DNA from: Rhodococcus sp. IEGM 1409
GTDB taxonomy: Bacteria > Actinomycetota > Actinomycetes > Mycobacteriales > Mycobacteriaceae
DNA length: 64,000 nucleotides
Direction: 5' to 3'
Assembly: GCF_030056735.1 (NCBI RefSeq)
Contig: NZ_JASHKN010000001.1
Location: 620,001-684,000 of the forward strand
In this document: piece by piece, positions 45,868 through 55,161 of the stretch
How the letters are laid out: the number at the start of each line of letters is the position of its first letter
Position numbering within the stretch: position 1 is the stretch's first letter
Position numbers and translations under genes: made by a program
The notes under the pieces: generated by a model
Databases searched by the model: none
What the model was told of the DNA's origin: nothing
Seen by the model: only the letters and a program-made list of their open reading frames with translations

Positions 45868-46125
45868 GTGACGGAGACTCGCAACACAACTGGCCTGATC
45901 GGCAAATTGTCCGCACCCGCGCCGGCACTGATCATCGGCACCGCGTTGTGGGTGATCGCCACGATCGTGGTCGCGGTGAGCGGCGACCGTTGGTCGGATG
46001 CACTTCCGATTTGTTACGCGGGTATCGGAGTCGGCTTCCTCGGTTTCGCTCTGTTCTCGATTCAACGGCGCGCAGCCGTACGCGGCGACAAGGGCGCGCA
46101 ACAGGGCGCCGGTCTGGTCGACTGA
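45868..46125 (+). CDS. DUF2530 small membrane protein
   Basis: The protein has 85 residues and two hydrophobic segments, ALIIGTALWVIATIVVAVSG and CYAGIGVGFLGFALFSIQRR, the layout of the actinobacterial DUF2530 family (Rv0879c by position). GTG 45868 is chosen as the start, in line with family length; AT-rich TAGCGTTAATTTT immediately upstream could be a -10 region for a near-leaderless transcript. Function is unknown. Confidence 0.8.
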   Translation: MTETRNTTGLIGKLSAPAPALIIGTALWVIATIVVAVSGDRWSDALPICYAGIGVGFLGFALFSIQRRAAVRGDKGAQQGAGLVD

Positions 46126-46148
46126 GCGAGTCGATTCAACCTCTTTCA

Positions 46149-46167
46149 GTATGGTAAGCCTACCCTG
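46149..46167. promoter_or_regulatory. Possible DtxR/IdeR iron box
   Basis: GTATGGTAAGCCTACCCTG resembles the iron-box core GGTTAGSCTAACC with one base missing, and lies about 50 bp before the siderophore-binding protein start. The match is only partial. Confidence 0.4.
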
Positions 46168-46217
46168 CACGGTTGTGCGGACCCCGGCTTGCCGCCGCTG
46201 AAAGGAAACACGTCACC

Positions 46218-47279
46218 GTGAATATCTCCCTCCGAAATCGTTGGAAAAGCCTCGACCGTAGTAAAAGCCGAGGACATCGGACGAGACTGACGTCCGTTGC
46301 CCTGGTCGCACTGGTCGGCACAGCACTCGTCTCCTGCAGATCGGGCGACGACGACGCGACAAGTAGTTCGTCGACTTCCGGTGGCGGCGCCTTCCCGGTC
46401 ACGATCGATCACGCCTTCGGCAGCACCACGATCGATTCCGAACCACAGCGGATCGTCACCGTCGGCTACAACGATGAGCAGGCTCTCTTGGCTTTGGGCA
46501 TCAAGCCCGTCGGAATGGTCAACCAGTACCCGGGCGAGCCGGACGTCAACCGCACGTGGCCGTGGGTCACCGGCCCTTGGGGCGGAACCGAACCGACCGT
46601 CGTCGGCAGCAATCCCGAAACCACGATCAGCGTCGAAAAGATCGCTGCGCTCGAGCCTGACCTGATCCTCGCGCTCTACTCGAGCATCGACAAAGACCTG
46701 TACAGCACACTTTCCGCGATCGCCCCGACCGTCGCGAAGGATCCGGCCTACGGCGATTACGCAACTCCGTGGCAGATCACGACGAAGACCGCAGCGAAGG
46801 CAGTGGGTCGCGAAGCCGACGGCGAGAAGTTGGTCGCCGATATCGACAAGCAGTTCGCCGACGCCAGAAGCGCTCACCCGGAATTTGCAGACCAGACCGC
46901 GGTGATCATCAGCGTCGACACGACCCCGGAGTTCTACGCCTTCTCCTCCGAGGACGCCCGCGGACGGGTCCTCGGAAGTCTCGGATTCAAACCTGCTCCC
47001 GCGGTCGAGGCATTGATGAACGGAGAGTTCTACGCGCCCATCTCCACCGAGCGACTAGATCTCCTCGACGTGGACCGTCTCGTCGTCATCGGCAATCCCG
47101 ATGCCGCCCAGGCGGTCCGAAACAATCCGGGTTTCCAGCAACTCGACGTGGTCAAGAACAATCGCGTCGTCTACGTCAACGACGATCAGGCCCCGCAGGT
47201 CGGTGCGGCACTGACCGCGAGTTCGGCACTGAGCTTGCCGTGGGCGACAAGCCAACTACTCGCCGAGCTCACGAAGTAA
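46218..47279 (+). CDS. Iron-siderophore ABC transporter substrate-binding lipoprotein
   Basis: The protein has 353 residues. Signal peptide with lipobox ALVSC, then a type III (FepB/FecB) periplasmic binding fold: IDHAFGSTTIDSEPQRIVTV, LLALGIKPVGMVNQYPGEPD, ISVEKIAALEPDLILALYSS, and the C-terminal half GRVLGSLGFKPAPAVEALMN. GTG 46218 has AAAGGAAA in front. No permease or ATPase gene is adjacent, so it must use one encoded elsewhere. A partial iron box upstream suggests iron repression. Confidence 0.9.
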   Translation: MNISLRNRWKSLDRSKSRGHRTRLTSVALVALVGTALVSCRSGDDDATSSSSTSGGGAFPVTIDHAFGSTTIDSEPQRIVTVGYNDEQALLALGIKPVGMVNQYPGEPDVNRTWPWVTGPWGGTEPTVVGSNPETTISVEKIAALEPDLILALYSSIDKDLYSTLSAIAPTVAKDPAYGDYATPWQITTKTAAKAVGREADGEKLVADIDKQFADARSAHPEFADQTAVIISVDTTPEFYAFSSEDARGRVLGSLGFKPAPAVEALMNGEFYAPISTERLDLLDVDRLVVIGNPDAAQAVRNNPGFQQLDVVKNNRVVYVNDDQAPQVGAALTASSALSLPWATSQLLAELTK

Positions 47280-47820
47280 CCAGCGCCCGCCGCGTCCTGA
47301 TCTGCGCAGTTCCCCAGATCCACACTCCGGCCCACGCCATCCCGAACGCCCAACCTGCCAGCACATCGGTCATCCAGTGGGCAGCCAGGTAGACGCGGGA
47401 GAATCCGACAGCGATCGTGTACAGGCCGAGGCTCGCGAGCATTGCCATCTTCGCGAGCCTCGGCAAGGCAAGCCGAAGAATCACGGCGGCAACCGAAGTC
47501 GCGAGGATCGCGCTCATCATCGCGTGGCCCGACGGGAACGAGTACGAATCGATTTCGATCAAACGCTCCGGAACGGGTGGGCGGGTTCGTGTGAAGATGC
47601 GCTTCAATCCGCTCATCACGAGCAGACCGGTCAACATCGATCCGGCGATCAGCAGAGCTTCCGTTCGGAGCCCCCGAAACAGAAGCACGATCGTGAGCAG
47701 CGTCGCGATCAGCCACGACGCGAGGGTTCCGCCGCTGTCGGTGATGACGTCGACCACGTCCACGAGCCACGCCGTCCGCTGACTCACTGCGCTGTCGAGT
47801 ACCCACTGATCAAAAGACAT
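47269..47820 (-). CDS. PAP2-family membrane phosphatase
   Basis: The protein has 183 residues with five or six hydrophobic segments. The three phosphatase motifs are all present: KRIFTRTRPP (K-x6-RP), YSFPSGHAMMS (PSGH) and SRVYLAAHWMTDV (SR-x5-H-x3-D). It probably dephosphorylates undecaprenyl-pyrophosphate or phosphatidic acid on the outer face of the membrane. It converges on the siderophore-binding gene with an 11-bp overlap, and lies 6 bp downstream of the GHKL ATPase gene. Confidence 0.9.
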   Translation of the reverse strand: MSFDQWVLDSAVSQRTAWLVDVVDVITDSGGTLASWLIATLLTIVLLFRGLRTEALLIAGSMLTGLLVMSGLKRIFTRTRPPVPERLIEIDSYSFPSGHAMMSAILATSVAAVILRLALPRLAKMAMLASLGLYTIAVGFSRVYLAAHWMTDVLAGWAFGMAWAGVWIWGTAQIRTRRALVTS

Positions 47821-47826
47821 CTGCCC

Positions 47827-50580
47827 TCACATCCCTTGCGGCAGTGTCCACGTGCGCATCACGTGATGAACGCCGTCCGAGTCCACCCACCACGGCACGG
47901 TCACTGTCGCCTCCACTGCCCCTGTCAGTTCCACCGACAGTTCATGATGGATCACTACCTCGCCGCCGGGAACCTCACGGCCGAGGGCTGCGAAGCCGAG
48001 AACTGCCTGTGGTTCGTTCGCCCACGTAGTCACGACGCCGGTGCTGCTCACTCGTCCGTGAACGGATGTGGACGCCGTCGCGACATCGAGGAGATCTGCC
48101 AGTGCGTCAGCCGTCTCGAAACTGCCGAGCACCACTCGTTGTGCAGGTAGTGCCGCTCCCAGCCACGGCCGGTCGAGAACAAGGGCGTCGCCGGGATCGA
48201 CCAGATCGCCGGAAAGACCGCGCACGAACGGCGGCAGGTGCAGTTCCTCCAGGTCGAGAACCCGTCGCTGCGCTGCCTCACCCAGTAGTCGGTGCGTCCG
48301 CGCGACGACGGCGGAGGCCGGCATCCGTAGCGGGTCGGCAAGCCGATCGAGCAGCAACTGAGCCAGTTCCGGATCATCGACGGTATCCGATGCCAGCAGT
48401 CCGGAAAAGAATCCGGCGTCGGGGTGTTCGGCAGCGTCGAGTAGTCCTTCGAAGGTGCGATCGCCCGGAGCGCGCAGCAGTCCCAGAACCTCACCGCTCA
48501 GTTCTGCATTCGAACGCAACCACCACGCCGTGTATCCGCGGCGGTCGACGAGCAGCTCCCGCGTCGCCGGCGACTCGACCAATAGCGACAACGCCTGCGC
48601 CCAGCGGTCTTCGTCCACGAGATCGAGATCGCGCACGGCTTCGATGTATTCGGGATCCTCGTCGAGGGTGTCCCACCATGCGTCTTCGGCGTCGAGATCG
48701 TGATCCGGGCCGGACGGCAATTCCTCACGGACCACCGTGAAGCTCCACCCGACACCGACTACCCGAAGTGCCTGCTCCCCCACCTGCTGAACGAAATCAG
48801 CGTCGACGATGCCGAAGGGAGAATCGTCGACCAGGACACTTGCGAGGGGAGCACCCGGAAGTAGAAGCTGATCGGCAGAACGCAATTCGCCCTCCGAATC
48901 AGGAAGCAGCACTTCACCGATCCACGACGGTAGCGCCCCTGGAGCCACGTGGGCCGCCAATCCGAGCACCACCTGCGCCAAGTCCGTCACTACCGAATCA
49001 TCTTGATCCGCAGCATCTTCGACCAATGCTCGCAGTGCCGGATCGGACAGCAGGTCGGTGGCGCTTGCGGTCTGTGCTCCCAATCGAGACAGCAAGGGGT
49101 GAGCCGCGACGGGATGAACCAACCTCGTCCACTGCACCGACGGTGCCTCTTCGCCCAGTTCGACACCGACGACGACGGTCCGTGGACCGGTCACCGTTCG
49201 TCCGTCGGAGAGCGGAACCGGCAGCGTTCCAAGCTCTTCCACCGCAAGAGTGTCGATCACCATGGGCTCGAGAGCCGAATAGAGTCGATTCCACCACTTC
49301 GGTTCACGTTCCAAGCCGCTGAGCAGTTCGGCGATGCGCGCGAGCCCGATGCGGTGCGTCGACACCGCCGCAAGTGCTCGCTCGTGCTTGGGGCCGGAGA
49401 GCTCGGGAACAACCAGGCCGCCGATGATGTCGGTGAGCAACTCGGCGAGGTCATCGCTGAGCCCGGGCACCACGGATGCTCGCTGCGGCGCGCGGTCGGG
49501 TTCACCGACCACCGGAAGCCACTCGTTTTCCTGCAGCTCCTTCAGAAGCGCTTCGCGCAGAAGCGAATCGGTTTCGCTGCGGGCAAAGGCAGGAATCGGG
49601 ACGAGTGCGGTTCGCTGCCGAGGAGGTAGTGCAGCAAGGAACTTCGCGTACCCCTCGGCAAGCGGAGCGATCGGTGCAGCGGGCATGAGGCGTCGGCGAT
49701 CGGGTTGCATCGCTATGTCGGCGATGACGATCGCCGGAATCGACAGCTCCTCGTCGGATCGCGTCGGAGCCCGCAGGACGTCGTCGGACACCGGTTCGAC
49801 GACCCCGTCGCGGACCGGAACCAACCATCGCGCGTTCGGCGCCGAGTACTGCCACCACGTGCGATCTCCGATAGCTATCTCGACAAGACCGGATTTCAGC
49901 ACTCGTTCCGAGCGCTGAAAAATCTTCTCGCCCAATCGAATAGATCCGAGAGCTGGGAGTTCGAGCAGCAAGTCGACGGCCTCGCGCGTCATCTGCGCAA
50001 GCAGCGCTACGGCATCGACCTCCGGCCGAAGCGTCAGCACCACTTCTGAATCGGCACCGTCGCTCGGCAATTCGCCAGAGGGCCACACCAAACGAAGGAC
50101 GGGGACACCGGTTTCCGGCACCGGGAGTTCGTGAGACTCGATCTCGCGCAGAGTTTGCGAGGCAGAGAATCGAATCGATCCCGTCGACGAGCGAAGTTCC
50201 ACCTCGTCACCGACCGAGAGAACTGCCGAGAATCCGACGCCGAACCGGCCCGTCACACCTTCGTCGGCGTCGACCTTGTTCGACGCTCGCAGCGCGGTGA
50301 GCGCATGTACGCCGGATTCGTCCAGCGGACGGCCCGTGTTCGCCACGGTCAGCGTCTGACCGTCCACGTCCACCCACAGAGAGCCGGCAATGCCCTCACG
50401 TGCAGCCGCATCGGCAGCGTTCTGCGCCAACTCGGTGAGCAGACGGTCGCGGTACCCAGCCTTCGCGAGGTCGGATTCAGCAGCCGCGTCCTCACGCAAT
50501 CGCGTCGGAGATTCCGACCACGCGCGCAGCGTCGCCGCCCTGAGTGCGTCCGTGCCGAACGGATCTTCTACTCGGTGGAT
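47827..50580 (-). CDS. Sacsin/Hsp90-like GHKL ATPase, large
   Basis: About 890-917 residues. The N-terminus is a GHKL ATP-binding domain: YRDRLLTELAQNAADAAARE (N box), LWVDVDGQTLTVANTGRPLD (G1 D-x-x), and DEGVTGRFGVGFSAVLSVGD (G2 lid). The rest (about 650 residues) is acidic and helix-rich without known domains. Conventional annotation would start at TTG 50499, cutting into the first helix. In-frame family-like sequence VEDPFGTDALRAATLRAWSE lies upstream with no ATG/GTG/TTG; an ATC at 50580, six bases after GAGGA, would start it and overlap the DUF3027 stop by 13 bases. Function unknown; probably a chaperone-like ATPase coupled to DUF3027. Confidence 0.8.
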   Translation of the reverse strand: MHRVEDPFGTDALRAATLRAWSESPTRLREDAAAESDLAKAGYRDRLLTELAQNAADAAAREGIAGSLWVDVDGQTLTVANTGRPLDESGVHALTALRASNKVDADEGVTGRFGVGFSAVLSVGDEVELRSSTGSIRFSASQTLREIESHELPVPETGVPVLRLVWPSGELPSDGADSEVVLTLRPEVDAVALLAQMTREAVDLLLELPALGSIRLGEKIFQRSERVLKSGLVEIAIGDRTWWQYSAPNARWLVPVRDGVVEPVSDDVLRAPTRSDEELSIPAIVIADIAMQPDRRRLMPAAPIAPLAEGYAKFLAALPPRQRTALVPIPAFARSETDSLLREALLKELQENEWLPVVGEPDRAPQRASVVPGLSDDLAELLTDIIGGLVVPELSGPKHERALAAVSTHRIGLARIAELLSGLEREPKWWNRLYSALEPMVIDTLAVEELGTLPVPLSDGRTVTGPRTVVVGVELGEEAPSVQWTRLVHPVAAHPLLSRLGAQTASATDLLSDPALRALVEDAADQDDSVVTDLAQVVLGLAAHVAPGALPSWIGEVLLPDSEGELRSADQLLLPGAPLASVLVDDSPFGIVDADFVQQVGEQALRVVGVGWSFTVVREELPSGPDHDLDAEDAWWDTLDEDPEYIEAVRDLDLVDEDRWAQALSLLVESPATRELLVDRRGYTAWWLRSNAELSGEVLGLLRAPGDRTFEGLLDAAEHPDAGFFSGLLASDTVDDPELAQLLLDRLADPLRMPASAVVARTHRLLGEAAQRRVLDLEELHLPPFVRGLSGDLVDPGDALVLDRPWLGAALPAQRVVLGSFETADALADLLDVATASTSVHGRVSSTGVVTTWANEPQAVLGFAALGREVPGGEVVIHHELSVELTGAVEATVTVPWWVDSDGVHHVMRTWTLPQGM

Positions 50581-51368
50581 ACCGAATCCTCAACTGCAAC
50601 AACGCTCGACGGGCGAGCAGTCGCCGCGATCAGCTCGACTGCTCCGTCGTCGAATGCGTCGAACTGCGGCGAACCCGCACCGAGCGGCAAGCTGGTATCC
50701 GAGTGCGCGCCACAACCGTAGGACACGCTGACCACACGACCGTCTGCGGAAAGGTCGTTGCCACACACGCCGAACGCTGCGTGCAGCGAACCGGCGAGCG
50801 GAAGGAAGAACCCACACAGCCCACACGTCGACGGCGCGGCCTTCGCCATTTCCGACTCCGGGCCGAAGTCACCGTCGAACCAACGCTGCGCGGCATCGAG
50901 TCGGCCCTCGAGGCTCATGACCTGTTTGCGGCCGAGCCCGATTTCGAGAGCTACCTCGTCGACTTCCGGGTCACCGGTGGCGACGTAGCCGGGAACGAGC
51001 CGAGGATCCTCGGCCGGCGGTGCCAACAGGTCACCGACGGAGAGATCGCCGGGACGAATCCGCTGATCCCATGGCAGCCATTCCGGCGCAACCAACGCGT
51101 CGGGACCTGGCAACAGCGCCAACTCACTGACCGTGGCGTGGGTGTCCTCCGGCCCGGCAGCGACGACAACCGCCCACTGCCAACCCCGGTATCCCGGAAT
51201 GTCTGCTGCAAATCGATGGGTGGCGGCAAATTCGTCCTCCGACGTCACGCCGAGGTATGCCCCCACACCGCCTTCATGCAGGTCGACGACTGCCGTTCGG
51301 GCAAGCTCGACCGCATCGGCCAGTACTGGGCGCGGCACTGCACGCTCTGGAGAAGTAGCAACACTCAC
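50568..51368 (-). CDS. DUF3027 zinc-binding-like protein
   Basis: About 266 residues. WQWAVVVAAGPEDTHATVSE and LVAPEWLPWDQRIRPGDLSV then GDLLAPP are the conserved DUF3027 blocks. The C-terminal part has STCGLCGFFLPLAGSLHAAF, GVCGNDLSADGRVVSVSYGC and GAHSD, that is, C-x2-C, C, C-x-A-H: a probable zinc site. The start is uncertain: GTG 51368 directly abuts GGAGGA, and upstream GTG/ATG codons up to 51440 are possible. It matches Rv0877 by position, from memory. It lies directly upstream of the GHKL ATPase and is translationally coupled or nearly so. Confidence 0.85.
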   Translation of the reverse strand: MSVATSPERAVPRPVLADAVELARTAVVDLHEGGVGAYLGVTSEDEFAATHRFAADIPGYRGWQWAVVVAAGPEDTHATVSELALLPGPDALVAPEWLPWDQRIRPGDLSVGDLLAPPAEDPRLVPGYVATGDPEVDEVALEIGLGRKQVMSLEGRLDAAQRWFDGDFGPESEMAKAAPSTCGLCGFFLPLAGSLHAAFGVCGNDLSADGRVVSVSYGCGAHSDTSLPLGAGSPQFDAFDDGAVELIAATARPSSVVAVEDSVSTE

Positions 51369-51427
51369 TCCTCCAGTTTGCCGCACCACCGCAAGTCCGC
51401 AACGCACTGGGCTGCCATGCTGGGCAG

Positions 51428-52258
51428 ATGAGTAGGTCACACGCCAATTCCGTGCGCAGTTTCGCAGCGGTCGCCGTGATCGCGTCGGCGCTGACGGGGT
51501 GCTCCGATTCCCCCAGCGCTCCCGACAACCTCACGACCGAAACCGGCTCCGTCGAGATCGTTCGAGTGTCCGCGCACGATCCCGACGCGTTCACACAAGG
51601 CCTCGAGATCGACGGAAATCGCCTCTACGAAAGTACCGGGCGCGTCGGCCGGTCCTGGGTCCGCTCGAACGAGATCTCGGACGAGCAGTCCCCCGCTTCG
51701 GGACCGGAAGTTGCACGTGCCGATCTCGACCCTCCGTTGTTCGGTGAAGGCATCACGGTCGTCGGAGACACACTGTGGCAACTCACCTGGAAAGACGGCG
51801 TTGCCATCGCCCGCGACAAGGACACCTTGATCGAACGAGGGCGGTTCCCACTCGACACCGAGGGATGGGGAATCTGTTCGCTCGGGGATCGGCTGGTCTC
51901 CAGCGACGGTTCGGCCACGTTGACCTTTCGCGATCCCGAAACCTTCGCGTCGATTTCCACGATCGACGTCACCAGATCTTCAGAGTCCGTCGGCAAACTG
52001 AACGAACTGGAATGCGCCGAAGACGGCTCCGTCTACGCCAATGTCTGGACCACGGACACCGTCGTCCGAATCGACCCGTCGGACGGCAGCGTCACGAACG
52101 TGTACGACGCGTCGCCGCTACGCGAAGAACTCGTCGCGGACGGATCGACCAGCACCGTCGACGTTCTCAACGGCATCGCGCAGATTCCCGGTACCGATCG
52201 ATTCCTGCTCACCGGCAAGTATTGGCCGCAGATGTTCGAAGTCCGTTTTGTTAACTGA
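51428..52258 (+). CDS. Glutaminyl-peptide cyclotransferase, lipoprotein
   Basis: A 276-residue plant/bacterial-type glutaminyl cyclase, a five-bladed beta-propeller that forms pyroglutamate at N-termini. Signal peptide with lipobox ALTGC. Motifs: DPDAFTQGLEIDGNRLYEST (FTQGL.. substrate loop), FGEGITVVGDTLWQLTWKDG, FPLDTEGWGICSLGDRLVSS, LNELECAEDGSVYANVWTTD, LNGIAQIPGTDRFLLTGKYW. All the family blocks are present. It is divergent from the DUF3027 gene, 59 bp apart. Confidence 0.9.
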   Translation: MSRSHANSVRSFAAVAVIASALTGCSDSPSAPDNLTTETGSVEIVRVSAHDPDAFTQGLEIDGNRLYESTGRVGRSWVRSNEISDEQSPASGPEVARADLDPPLFGEGITVVGDTLWQLTWKDGVAIARDKDTLIERGRFPLDTEGWGICSLGDRLVSSDGSATLTFRDPETFASISTIDVTRSSESVGKLNELECAEDGSVYANVWTTDTVVRIDPSDGSVTNVYDASPLREELVADGSTSTVDVLNGIAQIPGTDRFLLTGKYWPQMFEVRFVN

Positions 52259-52324
52259 GTCCGACATGACAGAGGACTCGCAGGGGTGTGCGTGGTAGCC
52301 GCGCCGACACTAGGACAGAATTAA

Positions 52325-54022
52325 GTGGTGACCGGACCGCGCGAACCCTACGACCCCGAAACTCGGCGAATCCACGACGAGCCGGAGGGGCAACAGGTGC
52401 ACCCCGGTTACGACAATTACCCACCCGCGGCCCGCCCGGACAACTACCCACCTTCGGCCCGTCCCGCTGCCCGCCGCACGCCTTTGCCGCCGCTGCATCC
52501 GATCCCCGAGTCACGGGGAGACTCGGATTCCGCGTCCGGTTCGAAGGCACCGGGTGCGGACGCTCCCAAGGCTCCCCCGATGCCTCGCAAGCTCACCGTC
52601 ACCCGCGTCGCAGCGATGCGCAGCCGTGAGCTGACGAACAAGGGCATCGCGACTTTCCAGCGCGCAGCGAAGGCCGACGGCGCGGACAAGTCCGGTCTGA
52701 CCGCTCTCACCTACGCGGTGATGACGAACAATGCCACCGACGCGGCCATCTCCGTCGCCCTCGCCAACACGCTGTTCTTCTCGGCCGCGACGGGCGAGGA
52801 CAAGACCAAGGTCGCGCTCTATCTCCTGATCACGATCGCGCCGTTCGCCGTGATCGCGCCGCTCATCGGTCCGATGCTCGACCGCTTGCAGCGTGGCCGC
52901 CGAATCGCGCTCGCGTCGTCGTTCGGGGTCCGGACGCTCCTCGCGGTGATCCTGGTCTTCAACTTCGACAGCTGGATTCTGTATCCGGCAGCGCTCGGAA
53001 TGATGGTGCTCAGTAAATCGTTCTCGGTGCTCAAGAGTGCGGTGACGCCACGCGTGCTACCACCGGAAATAGACCTGGTACGAGTCAATTCGCGTCTGAC
53101 GGTCTTCGGGTTGATCGGTGGGACGATCGGGGCCGGTGCCGTCGCGGGTGCGCTCGCCCTCGCTTTCGGTTCCACCGGAGCCTTGTGGTTCGCGGTTGCC
53201 GTGACCGTCTTCGGCGCGTATCTGAGCATGCGAATCCCGTCATGGGTCGAGGTCACCGAGGGTGAGGTCCCCGCGACCATCACTTACCACCCGGACGAGG
53301 CACATCACGCCGGCAGCGCCCCACCACAGCCGAACGCGAAACCGGCCAAGGTCCGTCAGCCTCTCGGACGGGCAGTGATCATCGGTCTCTGGGGCAACGG
53401 AACCATCCGAGTGCTCACCGGCTTTCTGACGCTCTACATCGCGTTCGTCGCCAAATCACGTACCGATCACGAGCCACTCCAGCAGGCCATGATGCTCGGC
53501 CTGGTCGGCGCCGCCGCCGGTCTGGGTAACTTCGCCGGAAATGCGGCGGGCGCTCGCCTCAAGCTCGGCCGGCCCGCGTTGATCGTGCTTCGGTGCACGG
53601 CCTCGGTATGGATCATCGCCGTGATCGCCGCTCTGACGGACAACCTCATGACCGCGGCGCTGGCCACGCTCATCGCTTCTGCCGCCAGCGCACTCGCCAA
53701 GGTCTCACTCGACGCGTCACTGCAGCACGACCTGCCCGAAGAATCGATCGCGTCCGGATTCGGCAGATCGGAGACGGTTCTGCAGTTGAGCTGGGTACTC
53801 GGCGGCGCATTGGGGGTTCTGCTTCCGACCGAATACTGGATCGGGTTCACTGTTGTATCGGTGTTCCTGACGATCGGGCTCCTACAGACCTTCCTGAGCT
53901 ACCGAGGAAACAGCCTCCTGCCAGGCCTCGGCGGGAAGCGACCCGATCTGGCCGAACAAGAAGTGACCGAAGTGATTTACACCGGTAAATCCAACCGAGG
54001 ACAAGGAAGTACTCCGCAGTGA
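52325..54022 (+). CDS. MFS-type membrane protein (Rv0876c-like) with long cytosolic N-terminus
   Basis: A 565-residue protein. The first 85 or so residues are a Pro/Tyr-rich, repetitive tail (HPGYDNYPPAARPDNYPPSA), followed by a basic helix and about 12 hydrophobic segments; FAVIAPLIGPMLDRLQRGRR is the MFS loop 2-3 region. GTG 52325 or GTG 52328 may start it. The stop overlaps the next gene as GTGA. From memory, this matches Rv0876c/Rv0875c in M. tuberculosis. Substrate unknown. Confidence 0.85.
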   Translation: MVTGPREPYDPETRRIHDEPEGQQVHPGYDNYPPAARPDNYPPSARPAARRTPLPPLHPIPESRGDSDSASGSKAPGADAPKAPPMPRKLTVTRVAAMRSRELTNKGIATFQRAAKADGADKSGLTALTYAVMTNNATDAAISVALANTLFFSAATGEDKTKVALYLLITIAPFAVIAPLIGPMLDRLQRGRRIALASSFGVRTLLAVILVFNFDSWILYPAALGMMVLSKSFSVLKSAVTPRVLPPEIDLVRVNSRLTVFGLIGGTIGAGAVAGALALAFGSTGALWFAVAVTVFGAYLSMRIPSWVEVTEGEVPATITYHPDEAHHAGSAPPQPNAKPAKVRQPLGRAVIIGLWGNGTIRVLTGFLTLYIAFVAKSRTDHEPLQQAMMLGLVGAAAGLGNFAGNAAGARLKLGRPALIVLRCTASVWIIAVIAALTDNLMTAALATLIASAASALAKVSLDASLQHDLPEESIASGFGRSETVLQLSWVLGGALGVLLPTEYWIGFTVVSVFLTIGLLQTFLSYRGNSLLPGLGGKRPDLAEQEVTEVIYTGKSNRGQGSTPQ

Positions 54023-54516
54023 TGATGCGCTCGAGAACAAAGAAGATCGTGGCAGCGATCAGTGTCCTGATGGTGGTGGCACTAGTTGCTTACGTCTCCG
54101 TTCTTTTCGTGATCATCAAGAACATCAACGACGAACCCGACAATCTGCCGGTCATCACCGCATACGCGCACGGCAAGACCATCGAGACGAACCCTGCCGG
54201 GTTCTGCACCATCGATCTGTCCCAGTGCGCCCAGGTGGGCGACATCTACGCACTCGACGTTCCTGCGGGCTATCCGCTGCAGCTGTCAATGTCGACGGAC
54301 GTCTCGGATGCGCAGTGGGCACTGCTGGCCGTCTACGAGGATGCCGACGGCAACCAGACCGGCGAGCCCCGAGTCTTCGAGCCCGGTGAGGCCTTGGCCG
54401 TGACGGTCGAATCTTCGAGTGATCCCGTCAAGCAACTCGTCGGCGTCGAAATCCACCTCGCCGTTGGTGAGGGAAGCGAACAGGGACTGCTGATCTGGTC
54501 GATCAAGACCGCCTGA
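54019..54516 (+). CDS. DUF2771 secreted or membrane-anchored protein
   Basis: A 165-residue protein with one N-terminal hydrophobic segment (IVAAISVLMVVALVAYVSVLF) and a beta-rich outer domain with one cysteine pair (GFCTIDLSQCAQVGD), followed by YALDVPAGYPLQLSMSTDVS and ending LLIWSIKTA. It fits the DUF2771 family. It is translationally coupled to the preceding MFS gene. A strong terminator follows. Confidence 0.82.
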   Translation: MMMRSRTKKIVAAISVLMVVALVAYVSVLFVIIKNINDEPDNLPVITAYAHGKTIETNPAGFCTIDLSQCAQVGDIYALDVPAGYPLQLSMSTDVSDAQWALLAVYEDADGNQTGEPRVFEPGEALAVTVESSSDPVKQLVGVEIHLAVGEGSEQGLLIWSIKTA

Positions 54517-54529
54517 TCCCCGGACCATG

Positions 54530-54567
54530 AAAATGCCCTGCACACCGATTGGTGTGCAGGGCATTTT
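54530..54567. terminator. Strong bidirectional terminator
   Basis: A perfect 17-bp stem, AAAATGCCCTGCACACC and GGTGTGCAGGGCATTTT, with loop GATT separates the DUF2771 and cold-shock genes. Both strands end in a T-run. Confidence 0.93.
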
Positions 54568-54603
54568 GTCAGCAGCTGTGTATGCCGGCTCGTATCGAAG
54601 CGA

Positions 54604-55017
54604 TCAGGTGTCGAGCTCGCGAGCGACGGCCCGGACGACCTCGGAGATCCGCTGAGCGGTCTTGCGGTCCGGGTACTTGCCGTTGCGCAGATCCGGCTGG
54701 ACCTTCGCCTCGAGCAACGTGATCATGTCCTCGACCATGCCGTGCAACTGGTCAGGGGTGTGCTTACGCTCGACGGGCTCACGACGCGTCGCCGTAGCGC
54801 CGCGCAACGACGGCGCCGGCTCGAGCACCTTCAGGCTCAGCGCCTGAGGACCGCGGCGACCTGCAGCCATGCCGAACTCGACGCGCTGGCCGGCCTTCAA
54901 GCCCTCGACGCCCTCGGGGAGAGCGGAAGCGCGGACGTAGACGTCCTCGCCCTCTTCCTGCGACAAAAAGCCGAAACCCTTTTCGACGTCGTACCACTTC
55001 ACCTTGCCGGTCGGCAC
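54604..55017 (-). CDS. cspB: Cold-shock-domain protein with C-terminal extension (CspB)
   Basis: The protein has 137 residues. The cold-shock domain (about 1-66) has the RNP motifs [14 protein letters not shown] and [11 protein letters not shown]. The C-terminal half (about 75-137) is a charged helical extension, [20 protein letters not shown] then [20 protein letters not shown], found in actinobacterial CspB (Rv0871). The start GTG 55017 (PTGKVKWYD) has AGGTGA upstream; GTG 55026 and ATG 55050 are alternatives. It binds single-stranded nucleic acid. A hairpin lies in its leader. Confidence 0.9.
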   Translation of the reverse strand: MPTGKVKWYDVEKGFGFLSQEEGEDVYVRASALPEGVEGLKAGQRVEFGMAAGRRGPQALSLKVLEPAPSLRGATATRREPVERKHTPDQLHGMVEDMITLLEAKVQPDLRNGKYPDRKTAQRISEVVRAVARELDT

Positions 55018-55131
55018 CGCGTTCACCTGCTCATCACTCGACTGGGGCATCTGCCCCAATGTGCTCGGGAGGCTCTCGGAAGAGCCTCATGGCCTTGCTC
55101 GCATCGCTTCCGGTGGAAGAATGCAAAAGAA

Positions 55132-55161
55132 CGCGCCCCACACTTGCTTCAGCGGGGCGCG
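55132..55161 (-). terminator. Hairpin in the cspB leader, terminator-like on the minus strand
   Basis: Read on the minus strand: CGCGCCCC, a 14-base loop, GGGGCGCG, then TTCTTTTGC. This has the form of an intrinsic terminator located about 115 bp upstream of the cspB start with no minus-strand gene before it. It may be an attenuator or the end of a short RNA. Confidence 0.55.
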
